A stretch of DNA of 28,236 nucleotides from an uncultured Eubacteriales bacterium (GCA_900539725.1 UQDI01000021.1:1-28236); one strand, 5' to 3'. Numbered from the stretch's first letter, positions 8,730 to 15,906 are shown. Translations and numbers: made by a program. Notes: generated by a model not told the origin, from the sequence alone.

Positions 8730-8749
8730 CATCTATGTTATAATAGATG
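8730..8749 (+). promoter_or_regulatory. Internal promoter with inverted repeat over the -10
   Basis: An extended -10 (TGTTATAAT, 8736-8744) has no clear -35. CATCTAT (8730-8736) and ATAGATG (8743-8749) are perfect inverted repeats centred on it, so the -10 sits in a possible operator or hairpin. It could give the yycH-proximal genes transcription independent of ftsH-walRK. Confidence 0.4.
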
Positions 8750-8767
8750 TAGATAAGGAGGAAAGGT

Positions 8768-9268
8768 ATGAAAAAGAAAGTCTTAATCTTTATTTTATGC
8801 CTTTTCATATTCACAATTGGATCATCTTCTTTTGCGAAAGATGCATATGTATTTAAGGTTACAAAACCTGATCAAGATATATACTCTACCATTGACGAAA
8901 CTTTATTTATCAATGGCAGTGCACCGAAGAATGCGAATGTTGAGATAAAACACTACCTAAAGGACATTAGCTTTAAGGACTTTGAAAGCTACAAGGACAA
9001 GTATCCTAAGCTTGATGACTTTAAGAAGCACTTTGAGGAAGAAGTGATTAAGGACGATGGATATGAAGAGCTATCAAAGACAAGTATAAGTGTTGGATCT
9101 TTAGGTATATTCTCCAAAAAGCTTAGCCTTATGAATGGGCTTAACAAGATAGTCATAAGCACAGCGAAATCGGAGAAGGTTTTCTACATATACTTAACTG
9201 ACACAGATAAGTTATCAGAAAGCATTACACTTATGAAAACTATTGATCTAATAAAAAATTTGAGATAG
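8768..9268 (+). CDS. Small secreted or surface protein of unknown function
   Basis: I do not recognise a family. The 166-residue product begins with a clear signal peptide (KKK, hydrophobic core, cleavage likely after SSSFA near residue 23). The mature part begins with a strand-rich segment (YVFKVTKPDQDIYSTIDETLFINGSAP...VEIKHYL) that resembles bacterial Ig-like modules. A charged helical insert follows, then another beta segment. GGAGGAAAGGT gives a strong ribosome site. It sits between walK and yycH, 11 bases ahead of yycH, where common wal operons have no gene. An extracytoplasmic role near the WalK sensory domain is possible but is inference only. Confidence 0.7.
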   Translation: MKKKVLIFILCLFIFTIGSSSFAKDAYVFKVTKPDQDIYSTIDETLFINGSAPKNANVEIKHYLKDISFKDFESYKDKYPKLDDFKKHFEEEVIKDDGYEELSKTSISVGSLGIFSKKLSLMNGLNKIVISTAKSEKVFYIYLTDTDKLSESITLMKTIDLIKNLR

Positions 9269-9279
9269 GAGGAGCTAGA

Positions 9280-10656
9280 TTGAGAGAAAGAATCAAGACA
9301 GCCCTTCTTTTTTTCTTGATTATTTTTGCCATATTCTTAAGTTCAAAGCTATGGCTGGACTTTTCTAGTGAGAGAAGAGTCGGTATCGAGGCAAAGGAGA
9401 AAGAGAAGGTGGAGCTAAAGGACTACATTAGCGCCGAGACTGCCATCGTCAACTTTTCAAAGGACAAGCACACTGTTTTAGACAACCCTGGGGAGCAAGG
9501 ACTCTTCCAAAGTTTCAAAGGGTTTTTTTCTGATGTCTTTACGAAAAATAATTACAGAGTGAGCCTTATTGGCGAAGAGGAGTACGAAAAGGCTATAGAG
9601 AGCTCTAGATCAGTTGTCTTCACTTTCATCGACAATTTCCCTCTAAGATTAATCGCGAGAACTTTTAATATTATGGAGAAAAATAATTTTATAGATGATG
9701 ATAAAAATATTAAGGAGATAGCCATCCTTCTATATAGCGGAGAGGCGATGTTTAAGACGGACGCTTCCATATACAAGATTACTGAGCTTAATACGTCTCT
9801 TTCAATACCAAACACTATAGTTAATAATCTTGAGTTAAAGCCAAATTTAGCGTACTACTATAACGCATCGAGCATACTTGGGGAGAAGAGCCCCTTATAC
9901 ATACCGTATCAAGACGAGTACGCGAGCTACATCTTCGATAAATACACAGTTGCACACGATTTCGACATACTTGACAGGGACAATGCGAGGAGTTTTGCGC
10001 AAAGGTTTTTCGATAAGGAGCTAAAGTATTTAAAGGAGCTTGAGGAAAAAGACTTCTCCAAGATTTATAGCTACGATTCAGAAGTTATCAAGCTTAAGTA
10101 CGACGGCTCGATCGAGTACTTTGACCCACTTAAGAAGATTTACAAGGAAAGAAATTTGCTTAAGTCGATAGAGACGGCTATAGGCTTTCTGCAAGAAGGC
10201 ATCAAGGAAGAAAAGCCTCTAAAAGTCTCCAAGATAGAAGAGATTACAAGCGAAGAGAGTGTGGGATATAGGATAAGCTTTGACTACTACCTAGACGGAC
10301 TAAAGCTAAACTACGAGAAAGACGCAGATCACTACGCATACGTCGACGTCTTCATGGACGAAGTACGCTTTGCCTCGGTTAATAAGGCCAGCTTCAATAA
10401 GGACTCTCAAGAAGCTTTTTACACGAAGAACATACTCGAACTGATTGAGAAGAACGCAGTTTTACTTCGTGACAACGCTGAGAAGAATCCGCTTAAGTCC
10501 ATTGACAAGATTAGTATCGTCTATCTAGTGAAGAAGGACGAAGCGGAGTCCGTTGCGCCAAAGATACGTATTGACACGAAGAAGGGCTACTTCATCTTCG
10601 ATGCGAAGACATTTGAGCTGATAAAGGAGAGAGATTATGAACTGGAACAAAGCTAA
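9280..10656 (+). CDS. walH: WalK regulator WalH (YycH)
   Basis: Assigned as YycH by position (after walK, before yycI and yycJ), length (458 residues) and architecture: a single N-terminal membrane anchor (about residues 6-26) followed by a large extracytoplasmic domain. YycH with YycI modulates WalK through membrane contacts in Bacillus and Staphylococcus. Sequence identity by eye is modest; the C terminus ends in a YycI-like beta pattern (IDTKKGYFIFDAKTFELI). The start codon is TTG at 9280, supported by GGAGGAGC just upstream and by an arginine-rich membrane anchor directly after. It overlaps yycI by 20 bases. Confidence 0.75.
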   Translation: MRERIKTALLFFLIIFAIFLSSKLWLDFSSERRVGIEAKEKEKVELKDYISAETAIVNFSKDKHTVLDNPGEQGLFQSFKGFFSDVFTKNNYRVSLIGEEEYEKAIESSRSVVFTFIDNFPLRLIARTFNIMEKNNFIDDDKNIKEIAILLYSGEAMFKTDASIYKITELNTSLSIPNTIVNNLELKPNLAYYYNASSILGEKSPLYIPYQDEYASYIFDKYTVAHDFDILDRDNARSFAQRFFDKELKYLKELEEKDFSKIYSYDSEVIKLKYDGSIEYFDPLKKIYKERNLLKSIETAIGFLQEGIKEEKPLKVSKIEEITSEESVGYRISFDYYLDGLKLNYEKDADHYAYVDVFMDEVRFASVNKASFNKDSQEAFYTKNILELIEKNAVLLRDNAEKNPLKSIDKISIVYLVKKDEAESVAPKIRIDTKKGYFIFDAKTFELIKERDYELEQS

Positions 10657-11461
10657 ATTCATACTCCTAGTATGCTTTTTGATTATAGACGTCGTTCTAT
10701 TAACTATGTATATGAAAAAAACCAAGGACGATGGCAGTCTATCCATAAGCAAAAATGATGCGATTGAGATACTTAAAGCGCAAGATATAGACATAGACGA
10801 AAAAGAGCTCAAGACAGGGGGCGAGTTCAAGGTCTATATACTTAAGTACTACGACTTCGATCTTGAGAAAATTAACGAGAACTTTTTTAATGGCGAGGCG
10901 GAGCTTGACGACCGCTACGATTTAAAGATACTGACTAAGGGCGAGGAAAGCGTCTCGCTATCGCAAGGAACGCTATTTAGCTACATGGATGCAAGTGAGG
11001 AAGTGAAGTACCCAGATATCGACATGGACAAGGCGATAGAGCTAGCGAACGAATTTTTGAAAGAGAAGGAAATTTTAATTAGAGGCATGGTCTTTGACGG
11101 CGCCTACATGGACGAAGGGAGCTACCAAGTGCATTACGCGGTTAAGCACGATGACATCTACCTGGAGAATAGCTTTATAAACTTCACCATTGACAAAAGA
11201 GGCGTGAGGAGAGTCGACGCAATGTGCCTTGAATACATCAACACGGAGGATGAAGTCTTTGCCTTGGATGATGTGAAGGACAAGATACTTTCGATAATCG
11301 ATAAGCCCGAAGTAAAGGGCAAGACCATAGACAGAGTCGAGCTTTGCTACTACCTCGACCAAGTGACCATGGACCAAGCAGAGGAACTCAAGATTACAAG
11401 GCTTAGAGCCAAACCGCACTGGAGAATCACTTTCTCAGACGGTTACAAGATGATATTATAA
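10637..11461 (+). CDS. walI: WalK regulator WalI (YycI)
   Basis: 274 residues. The N-terminal pattern MNWNKAKFILLVCFLIIDVVLL matches the short cytoplasmic tail and single transmembrane helix of YycI proteins. The extracytoplasmic part contains two YycI-like beta/alpha repeats ending in WRITFSDGYKMIL. With YycH it forms the accessory regulator of WalK in the membrane. AAGGAGAGAGATT precedes the ATG, which lies inside the yycH 3' end, so the two are probably translationally coupled. It is 13 bases ahead of yycJ. Confidence 0.8.
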   Translation: MNWNKAKFILLVCFLIIDVVLLTMYMKKTKDDGSLSISKNDAIEILKAQDIDIDEKELKTGGEFKVYILKYYDFDLEKINENFFNGEAELDDRYDLKILTKGEESVSLSQGTLFSYMDASEEVKYPDIDMDKAIELANEFLKEKEILIRGMVFDGAYMDEGSYQVHYAVKHDDIYLENSFINFTIDKRGVRRVDAMCLEYINTEDEVFALDDVKDKILSIIDKPEVKGKTIDRVELCYYLDQVTMDQAEELKITRLRAKPHWRITFSDGYKMIL

Positions 11462-11474
11462 CGAAGGGAAATAT

Positions 11475-12269
11475 ATGAAAGACATATTAAAATTTTGCTC
11501 ATTGAGCTCTGGTAGCTGCGGAAACGCAAACTACATTGAGTACAAAGACACCAAAGTATTGATAGATGCTGGACTCAATGGCGTGACAACAGAAAATGCA
11601 CTCAAGGAGATAGGGACAGACATCAAGGACCTGGACGCAGTTATATTAACGCACGAGCACAGAGACCACGTTCAAGGCGCAGGAATACTCTCGAGGAAGT
11701 ATGGTGCAAAACTATATGCCAATGAAAAGACTTATCTTGCGTCGCTGCCGCGCATCGGCTCAGTTAAGGAGAGTCATGTGCATATCTTTGACGGCGCTTT
11801 TGAATTAAAGGATCTAGTGATAAAGCCGTTTAAGGTTTATCACGATGCCTACGACCCGGTTGGCCTTGCCATATACGCGGGGAATAAAAAGCTCAGCATA
11901 CTGACAGATACTGGCCTTGTGGATGGTGATATAGCGGATGCGATTAAGGACTCCGACATCTACTACATCGAGAGCAATCACGACGAGGAGATGCTTGAGA
12001 AGGGCCCATATAGCTACTACCTAAAGAGAAGAGTGCGTTCAGAAGAAGGCCACCTTTCTAATATGCAGGCCGCAGACCTGATTAAAAAGTCATTAAAGGA
12101 CAAGAACGAATTAGTTTTCTTAGCGCACCTATCGCACGAGAACAACACAGAGAAACTCGCTTACATGACGGTTTATAAAGAACTCCTTCAGTCAGGACGA
12201 AGAGCCGACGACTTTAGGCTAAGAGTCACACACAGACTAAAAAGAACACTTGTATATGAGGTGGATTAG
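11475..12269 (+). CDS. walJ: Metallo-beta-lactamase-fold hydrolase WalJ (YycJ)
   Basis: Cytoplasmic MBL-fold metal-dependent hydrolase, 264 residues. The N terminus (FCSLSSGSCGNANYIE) and the metal motif THEHRDH (59-65) are typical of YycJ/WalJ. Further ligands are probably the conserved H in FKVYHDAYDP, the D in ILTDTG and the H in LAHLSHENN. Homologues are conserved at this spot in wal operons, with reported links to cell-wall/division coordination and DNA repair; the substrate is not settled. GAAGGGAAATAT is the ribosome site. Its stop codon abuts the rlmH start directly. Confidence 0.9.
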   Translation: MKDILKFCSLSSGSCGNANYIEYKDTKVLIDAGLNGVTTENALKEIGTDIKDLDAVILTHEHRDHVQGAGILSRKYGAKLYANEKTYLASLPRIGSVKESHVHIFDGAFELKDLVIKPFKVYHDAYDPVGLAIYAGNKKLSILTDTGLVDGDIADAIKDSDIYYIESNHDEEMLEKGPYSYYLKRRVRSEEGHLSNMQAADLIKKSLKDKNELVFLAHLSHENNTEKLAYMTVYKELLQSGRRADDFRLRVTHRLKRTLVYEVD

Positions 12270-12752
12270 ATGCTAAAGATAGATCTGATTGTACTTGGGA
12301 AAATCAAGGAAAAGTACCTAAACGAGGCCATAGACGAGTATAAGAAACGCATCTCGCGCTTCGCCTCGCTTAATATTATAGAACTCAAAGATAGAGACAA
12401 GCCCGATAAGCTCTCAGCCGCCGAACTTGAAAAGATTATAGATGAAGAGTCAGAAGAAATACTTACGAAGCTTGATGAAGAGAGCTTCGTCATCACTTTG
12501 GAGATAGCTGGAAAGCTCTTAACAAGCGAAGAATTTGCAGACGCGATTAAGGACGCAGGCGTAAATGGTTACTCCAAGATCACCTTGATTATAGGCGGGT
12601 CCAATGGTTTTAACAAGAAAGTCTCAGATAAGGCAGACTTAAAGCTAAGCTTCGGTAGAATGACGATGAATCATAAGTTGATGAGAGTGGTGTTGATGGA
12701 GCAGGTGTTCAGATGTTTCAAAATAATTAATGGTGAAGCATATCACAAATAA
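12270..12752 (+). CDS. rlmH: 23S rRNA pseudouridine-1915 N3-methyltransferase RlmH
   Basis: SPOUT-class methyltransferase that methylates the N3 of pseudouridine 1915 in helix 69 of 23S rRNA on assembled ribosomes. The 160-residue length is typical. Diagnostic parts are the N-terminal beta strand (KIDLIVLGKIKEKYL), the knot region LIIGGSNGF, the segment LSFGRMTMNHKLMRVVLMEQVFR and the conserved C-terminal tail GEAYHK that binds AdoMet and RNA. It follows walJ with zero spacing and ends the operon ahead of a strong terminator. The walJ-rlmH link is common in Firmicutes. Confidence 0.96.
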   Translation: MLKIDLIVLGKIKEKYLNEAIDEYKKRISRFASLNIIELKDRDKPDKLSAAELEKIIDEESEEILTKLDEESFVITLEIAGKLLTSEEFADAIKDAGVNGYSKITLIIGGSNGFNKKVSDKADLKLSFGRMTMNHKLMRVVLMEQVFRCFKIINGEAYHK

Positions 12753-12771
12753 ATAAGTTTATACATTAACA

Positions 12772-12810
12772 AAGGATAGAGAAAATAAAATCTCTATCCT
12801 TTATTTTTGT
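12772..12810. terminator. Bidirectional terminator between rlmH and the antiporter gene
   Basis: AAAGGATAGAG (12772-12782) and CTCTATCCTTT (12793-12803) form a perfect 11-bp stem followed by ATTTTTGT on the plus strand. It lies in the convergent gap and can serve both genes, though the minus-strand T run is weaker. Confidence 0.85.
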
Positions 12811-12816
12811 CTAAAT

Positions 12817-14010
12817 TTATTTTTTTAAGAACTTCTTATACGTCAAATCCATCGCCGTAGCTCCAAGTGGTGCGGTTATCAGTATCGCAAGTGCTGCGAC
12901 GGACAAAATTATCTTGCCGCTTTCAAGACCCATTGCTAGTGGCACGGAGCCTATTGCCGCTTGCACTGTGGCTTTTGGTAGGTAGCTAAAGACTGTGAAT
13001 AGCTTTTCCTTCTTATTAAGTCCGGTGCCTGCGAGTGCAATTAAAACGCCAATCGTTCTAAACGCAAGCGCTGCAAATATCATGACGACCGCCATTAGCC
13101 CAGCGTCTAGGGTGTAGCGTATGTCGACTTCGGCACCAACGAGTACAAATAGCATGACTTCGGCTGCTATCCAAAGTTTCGCAAACTTGACCGATAGCCT
13201 TGCCGAGACGCTCTCCACGCTTTTGATTCTGATGGTCATCGCCATGGTTACGACGGCTATAAGCGAGGAAATTGCAAGCTTTTCCTTAAGCAGTCCCTCG
13301 ATCGCAACGAGCAAAAAGCTTAGCGCCATGATGATGATGACTTTCATGCTATTTCTAATTAGATGCTTTTTCGAAAATGACTTTTCGAAGACGAAGCTCG
13401 CGATGAGGCCAAAGACGGCGCCTATTGCTATGCCTAGGACTATGCTTATGGGGATATTCGCGAATTGACTTAGGTCTACGCCTTGACCCATGGCCATGCC
13501 TAAAAAGCTTGTGAATAGCACTATGACGAAGATGTCGTCCATGGATGCGCCTGCCATAATCATCTGAGGGATGGCTTTGTCTGTGCCGTAGCCCTCATCC
13601 ATGAGCATGGACATGCGCGGAACAACGACTGCGGGCGAGACTGCGCTTAGGACGGCGCCCATAAGCAAGGCGTCAATGGTAGAGATTTTTAAAAAGATGG
13701 GTGCGAGGAGTGCATAGCCCAAAATTTCAAAGGATGCGGGCAGAAAGCTTAGTAGAAGGGCGGGTCTACTTGCTTTTTTGAGGTCTTTTAGGTCGAGTGA
13801 TAGCCCTGCCTTGATCAGTATGATGAGTAGGGCGATTTGCCTTAGCTCGGCTGAGATGCTTAAAATTTTAGGGTCGAGTAGATTTAGAACGAAGGGTCCC
13901 AAGACTATCCCTGTAAATAGCATGCCGACTATGCGTGGCAGCTTTAGACGCTTTGAAATTTCAGCCATGATTAGGCCTAATAATAGTATGAATGCCAATG
14001 ATTGTATCAT
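12817..14010 (-). CDS. Cation:proton antiporter (CPA/Na_H_Exchanger family)
   Basis: 397-residue integral membrane protein with about 12 hydrophobic segments. The core resembles CPA1/CPA2 exchangers: KLPRIVGMLFTGIVLGP near the N terminus, SAVSPAVVVP (about 122-131), and an Asp pair in GASMDD (D158/D159) at the position of the ion-binding ND/DD motif. The start at 14010 was chosen because AAAGGAG lies 5-6 bases upstream; an in-frame ATG at 14082 would place 24 non-hydrophobic residues ahead of TM1 and lies inside a folded RNA element. The transcript begins with a fluoride-type riboswitch (14189-14271). Antiporters of this superfamily are among the known fluoride-riboswitch genes, so a role in fluoride tolerance or linked pH/ion balance is likely. 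The transported ion is not decided by sequence alone. Confidence 0.88.
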   Translation of the reverse strand: MIQSLAFILLLGLIMAEISKRLKLPRIVGMLFTGIVLGPFVLNLLDPKILSISAELRQIALLIILIKAGLSLDLKDLKKASRPALLLSFLPASFEILGYALLAPIFLKISTIDALLMGAVLSAVSPAVVVPRMSMLMDEGYGTDKAIPQMIMAGASMDDIFVIVLFTSFLGMAMGQGVDLSQFANIPISIVLGIAIGAVFGLIASFVFEKSFSKKHLIRNSMKVIIIMALSFLLVAIEGLLKEKLAISSLIAVVTMAMTIRIKSVESVSARLSVKFAKLWIAAEVMLFVLVGAEVDIRYTLDAGLMAVVMIFAALAFRTIGVLIALAGTGLNKKEKLFTVFSYLPKATVQAAIGSVPLAMGLESGKIILSVAALAILITAPLGATAMDLTYKKFLKK

Positions 14011-14025
14011 ATTTACTCCTTTATC

Positions 14026-14143
14026 TTTTGCGTTTAAATGCGCCCTTGAGCTCGTTCCTTCCTCAGCAATACTCGAGTACATTTGTACACTCCGTTTGCT
14101 TCGTCAGTCCACTTCGCTCAATCATCGCATTTACTCCGCAAAA
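14026..14143 (-). ncRNA. Structured leader element A (covaries with element B)
   Basis: On the minus strand nested stems are visible: TTTTGCG/CGCAAAA (14137-14143 with 14026-14032), AAATGCG/CGCATTT, TTGAGC/GCTCAA, GCAA/TTGC and GTAC/GTAC. Single-stranded strings ATGA, GCGAAGTGGA and CTCGAG lie between. A second copy at 14515-14637 keeps the same unpaired bases while stem pairs change together. It lies inside the antiporter leader, ending four bases short of the Shine-Dalgarno, so it could influence translation. No known family is recognised. Confidence 0.55.
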
Positions 14144-14188
14144 TATATTGTTCTATTTATAATTCTTGTTATTATATAATTTAAGCCA

Positions 14189-14271
14189 CAAAAAAAGCTG
14201 GCGCCCCTGTAAAAACAGAAGTCATCAGCCTATAGCGGTTTCATTTCGTGGGAGAACTTCATTCCCATGTA
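14189..14271 (-). promoter_or_regulatory. Fluoride riboswitch (crcB motif) with terminator platform
   Basis: The minus strand carries the fluoride aptamer signature: GGGAATGAAGTTCTCCC, then AAACCGC, then GGCTGATGACTTCTG. These match the known crcB-motif strings (GGxGATGxxGTTCxCC, AACCGC, GCTGATGACTCCT) with small changes that keep pairing. The aptamer spans about 14215-14271. Downstream, AGGCTG in the aptamer can pair with CAGCTT (ahead of seven T) as a terminator whose 5' arm overlaps the aptamer. Fluoride binding would then favour read-through into the antiporter gene. Confidence 0.88.
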
Positions 14272-14285
14272 TTGATTATATATTT

Positions 14286-14314
14286 ATTTTAATTAATTTT
14301 ATTGATTTTGTCAA
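14286..14314 (-). promoter_or_regulatory. Promoter of the riboswitch-antiporter transcript
   Basis: TTGACA (14309-14314), a 17-base spacer and TAAAAT (14286-14291) on the minus strand. The expected start near 14279 lies just ahead of the fluoride aptamer. A TATAAT at 14275-14280 is a less likely -10 because no -35 fits it. Confidence 0.65.
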
Positions 14315-14343
14315 GTGAAAAAGATGAAATTTTAAAAGATAGT

Positions 14344-14487
14344 AAATCGAGCGCAAAAAAGCTAAAATTCAATCGACCCGCATCTATGTAAATAAATTCT
14401 TTTTTTACTTACCCATGTCAATGAACCTGATCAAACAATTCAAAACTAACCAAAATTGCAAATTGAGCGCAAAAAAAGCTAAAATTT
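14344..14487. repeat. Two direct repeats in intergenic DNA
   Basis: 14344-14369 and 14460-14487 share AAATYGAGCGC, a run of 6-7 A, and GCTAAAATT, separated by about 90 bases. Each is bordered by a TTTAAAA-GATAG string, before copy one and after copy two. A shortened relative (AAATCGAACGCAAAAAAA) is at 721-737. Function unknown. Confidence 0.5.
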
Positions 14488-14514
14488 AAAAAGATAGCAT
14501 CTTAATAACTATAA

Positions 14515-14637
14515 TTTCTTAGGAAAAACGAGATGATTACGCGAAATGGAGATTTGAGGCAAGCGGAGCGTATATGTCATACTCGAGCATTGCCGAAAAT
14601 CGAATGAGCGTAAGGGCTCGTTTTAACAAGAAATTAA
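14515..14637 (+). ncRNA. Structured element B (covaries with element A)
   Basis: Plus-strand homologue of element A. Its stems are ATTTCTT/AAGAAAT, AAACGAG/CTCGTTT, TTACGC/GCGTAA, GGCAA/TTGCC and GTAT/ATAC. The unpaired strings ATGA, GCGAAATGGA, CTCGAG and GGG are shared with copy A. At least four helices differ in sequence between copies while remaining paired, good internal evidence for RNA-level selection. No gene follows it on the plus strand; the nearest is tetR, about 680 bases away. Confidence 0.55.
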
Positions 14638-14673
14638 CAAATAAAAATAGCTAGTAGATCAAATACTAGCTAT
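14636..14673 (-). terminator. Terminator of the putative large ncRNA
   Basis: ATAGCTAGTA and TACTAGCTAT form a perfect 10-bp hairpin (14647-14673). On the minus strand it is followed by TTTTTATTTG, an intrinsic terminator. It directly adjoins the 3' arm of the inverted repeat closing the large RNA. Confidence 0.75.
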
Positions 14674-15186
14674 CCATCCCTTGACGATCTTCTTTAGGTT
14701 CAATCATCGCTTTAACAACTTCCTTTCGTTCGTGTGCTTCAAAAGAACATCTTATACATCCTTTCTTAGCGATCTTCCTTTGTAGATTCATCCATATGCC
14801 CTTCATTGTTTAATTTTCACCTTGAAAAGATAAATAATTCTCCTTTTACAGAGATAAATGAATGTCTTTTCATAGTCGTGACTTTCTTACACATGTCATC
14901 TACCATCGTCATAAATATTAAATTTTATTTCTAAATTACCTCCACTAATAAATATCTTATTCTTCTTATATAAGAATTAAGAGAATATGATTAAACAAGC
15001 ACTTCAGCAGCTATTGCCACTTAAGGTTCATCTAATTTAGACTTTATTTACCTTTGATCCACATTTCGCTCTCAAATAGTAAAACTTAAGCCATTCATTC
15101 CTTGCTAAAATATTTAGCTTCGTATCTATATTAAGTCAAGGGATGGAGCTAATTTTCTTTAGATAGAATTATCTTTCTTCTATATT
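14640..15186 (-). ncRNA. Putative large structured non-coding RNA (about 545 nt)
   Basis: A consensus promoter (15193-15221) and an intrinsic terminator (14636-14673) on the minus strand bracket a stretch with no convincing gene. After a 5' hairpin (ATAGAA/TTCTAT), a perfect inverted repeat TCCATCCCTTGAC (15134-15146 with 14673-14685) would close nearly the whole transcript. Local helices inside include GCTAAA/TTTAGC, TTTGA/TCAAA, TCTTA/TAAGA around TTCTTATATAAGAA, TTTTC/GAAAA and ATCGCT/AGCGAT. Size and build recall ornate large RNAs of Firmicutes (ROOL, OLE), but I cannot assign it. Alternatives: a decayed insertion element or MITE, since GCTA flanks both ends of the inverted repeat, or a transcript carrying the 46-codon frame at 14666-14806. 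Confidence 0.5.
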
Positions 15187-15192
15187 GATTAC

Positions 15193-15221
15193 ATTATAGC
15201 ATGGTAAATCGATTGTGTCAA
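15193..15221 (-). promoter_or_regulatory. Consensus promoter of the putative large ncRNA
   Basis: TTGACA (15216-15221), exactly 17 bases, and TATAAT (15193-15198) on the minus strand: a full match to the sigma-A consensus and the strongest promoter in the window. The start would be near 15186. No protein gene of usual size follows. Confidence 0.88.
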
Positions 15222-15237
15222 GTACTTTTTTTAAAAT

Positions 15238-15285
15238 CATACTTTAGTAGTATGTTTTGACAAATATAAGTATAATATTTATGAT
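15238..15285 (+). promoter_or_regulatory. tetR promoter and adjacent palindrome
   Basis: TTGACA (15257-15262), 17 bases and TATGAT (15280-15285) make a good plus-strand promoter. The palindrome CATACT-5-AGTATG (15238-15254) lies just upstream of it and 17 bases from the -35 of the divergent ncRNA promoter. It is a natural candidate operator for the TetR protein and could affect both directions. The promoter overlaps the upstream reading frame, which supports the start at 15317. Confidence 0.6.
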
Positions 15286-15316
15286 TATGGGTAGATATAC
15301 AGAAAGGGGTGTTTAT

Positions 15317-15874
15317 ATGGCAAACTACACACAAAAGCTCATTATTGACACGTTTAATGAGATGCTTGATCGTATGCCGTTCGACAAGATTACGGTGACG
15401 GCTCTAATCAAGGAGTGCCAAATCGGCAGAAATACTTTTTACTACCACTACCAAGACATCTACGAACTATTGGACGAGGCACTTGCTCAGTGGCTAGAGG
15501 GCCACATCGAGTCAACTTCGGCTCAGTCGTGGCAGGACGTTGCCAAGGCGATACTATACTCATGCATTGATCACAAGAAGAGGATTTACAACGTTTACAA
15601 CTCTCTATCGCGTGACCAAATCTGCTTTTATGTATTTGAGAGGATCTCTTCGACCGTCTCTATGTATATGGAGGAGTACGCGCGAATCACGGGCGGCGAC
15701 ACAGCTCGCGCAAAGCTTGCTTCTGAAATGATTACTTACACGATAAGCGGATTTTTCATGAGATTCTTATGGAATGATATGCAAGACGACATCGACGATG
15801 GCATAGATAAGCTTGGTGTGATTTTTGACGAGCTTATTGACTCTTTTGATGGTGGCCTTGGTACAGATAAATAA
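15317..15874 (+). CDS. TetR-family transcriptional regulator
   Basis: 185 residues. The N-terminal helix-turn-helix is typical of TetR/AcrR proteins (FNEMLDRMPFDKITVTALIKECQIGRNTFYYHYQDIYELL), followed by an all-helical ligand and dimer domain. The start at 15317 has AAAGGGGTG at suitable spacing; in-frame upstream starts would lie inside the promoter. The ligand is unknown. It is followed after 100 bases by a radical SAM gene, whose promoter carries a dyad with CATATT-like half sites, and is divergent from the putative large RNA, so it may control itself, the radical SAM gene and the RNA. Confidence 0.85.
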   Translation: MANYTQKLIIDTFNEMLDRMPFDKITVTALIKECQIGRNTFYYHYQDIYELLDEALAQWLEGHIESTSAQSWQDVAKAILYSCIDHKKRIYNVYNSLSRDQICFYVFERISSTVSMYMEEYARITGGDTARAKLASEMITYTISGFFMRFLWNDMQDDIDDGIDKLGVIFDELIDSFDGGLGTDK

Positions 15875-15906
15875 ATATGTCCTAATTTGAACAATTCTCC
15901 TAGATT

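Noticed and set aside
13778..14179. A 133-codon plus-strand frame opposite the antiporter start and leader
   Set aside because: Antisense to a recognised membrane protein and to the structured leader; no ribosome site.
14344..14673. A CRISPR array
   Set aside because: Only two spaced repeats of unequal length, no regular spacers and no cas genes.
14666..14806. A 46-codon minus-strand frame with a CxxC motif inside the putative large RNA
   Set aside because: The composition looks protein-like, but the ribosome site is poor, it ends within the terminator stem, and a frame of this size is expected by chance. Not called; it remains an alternative reading of the transcript.
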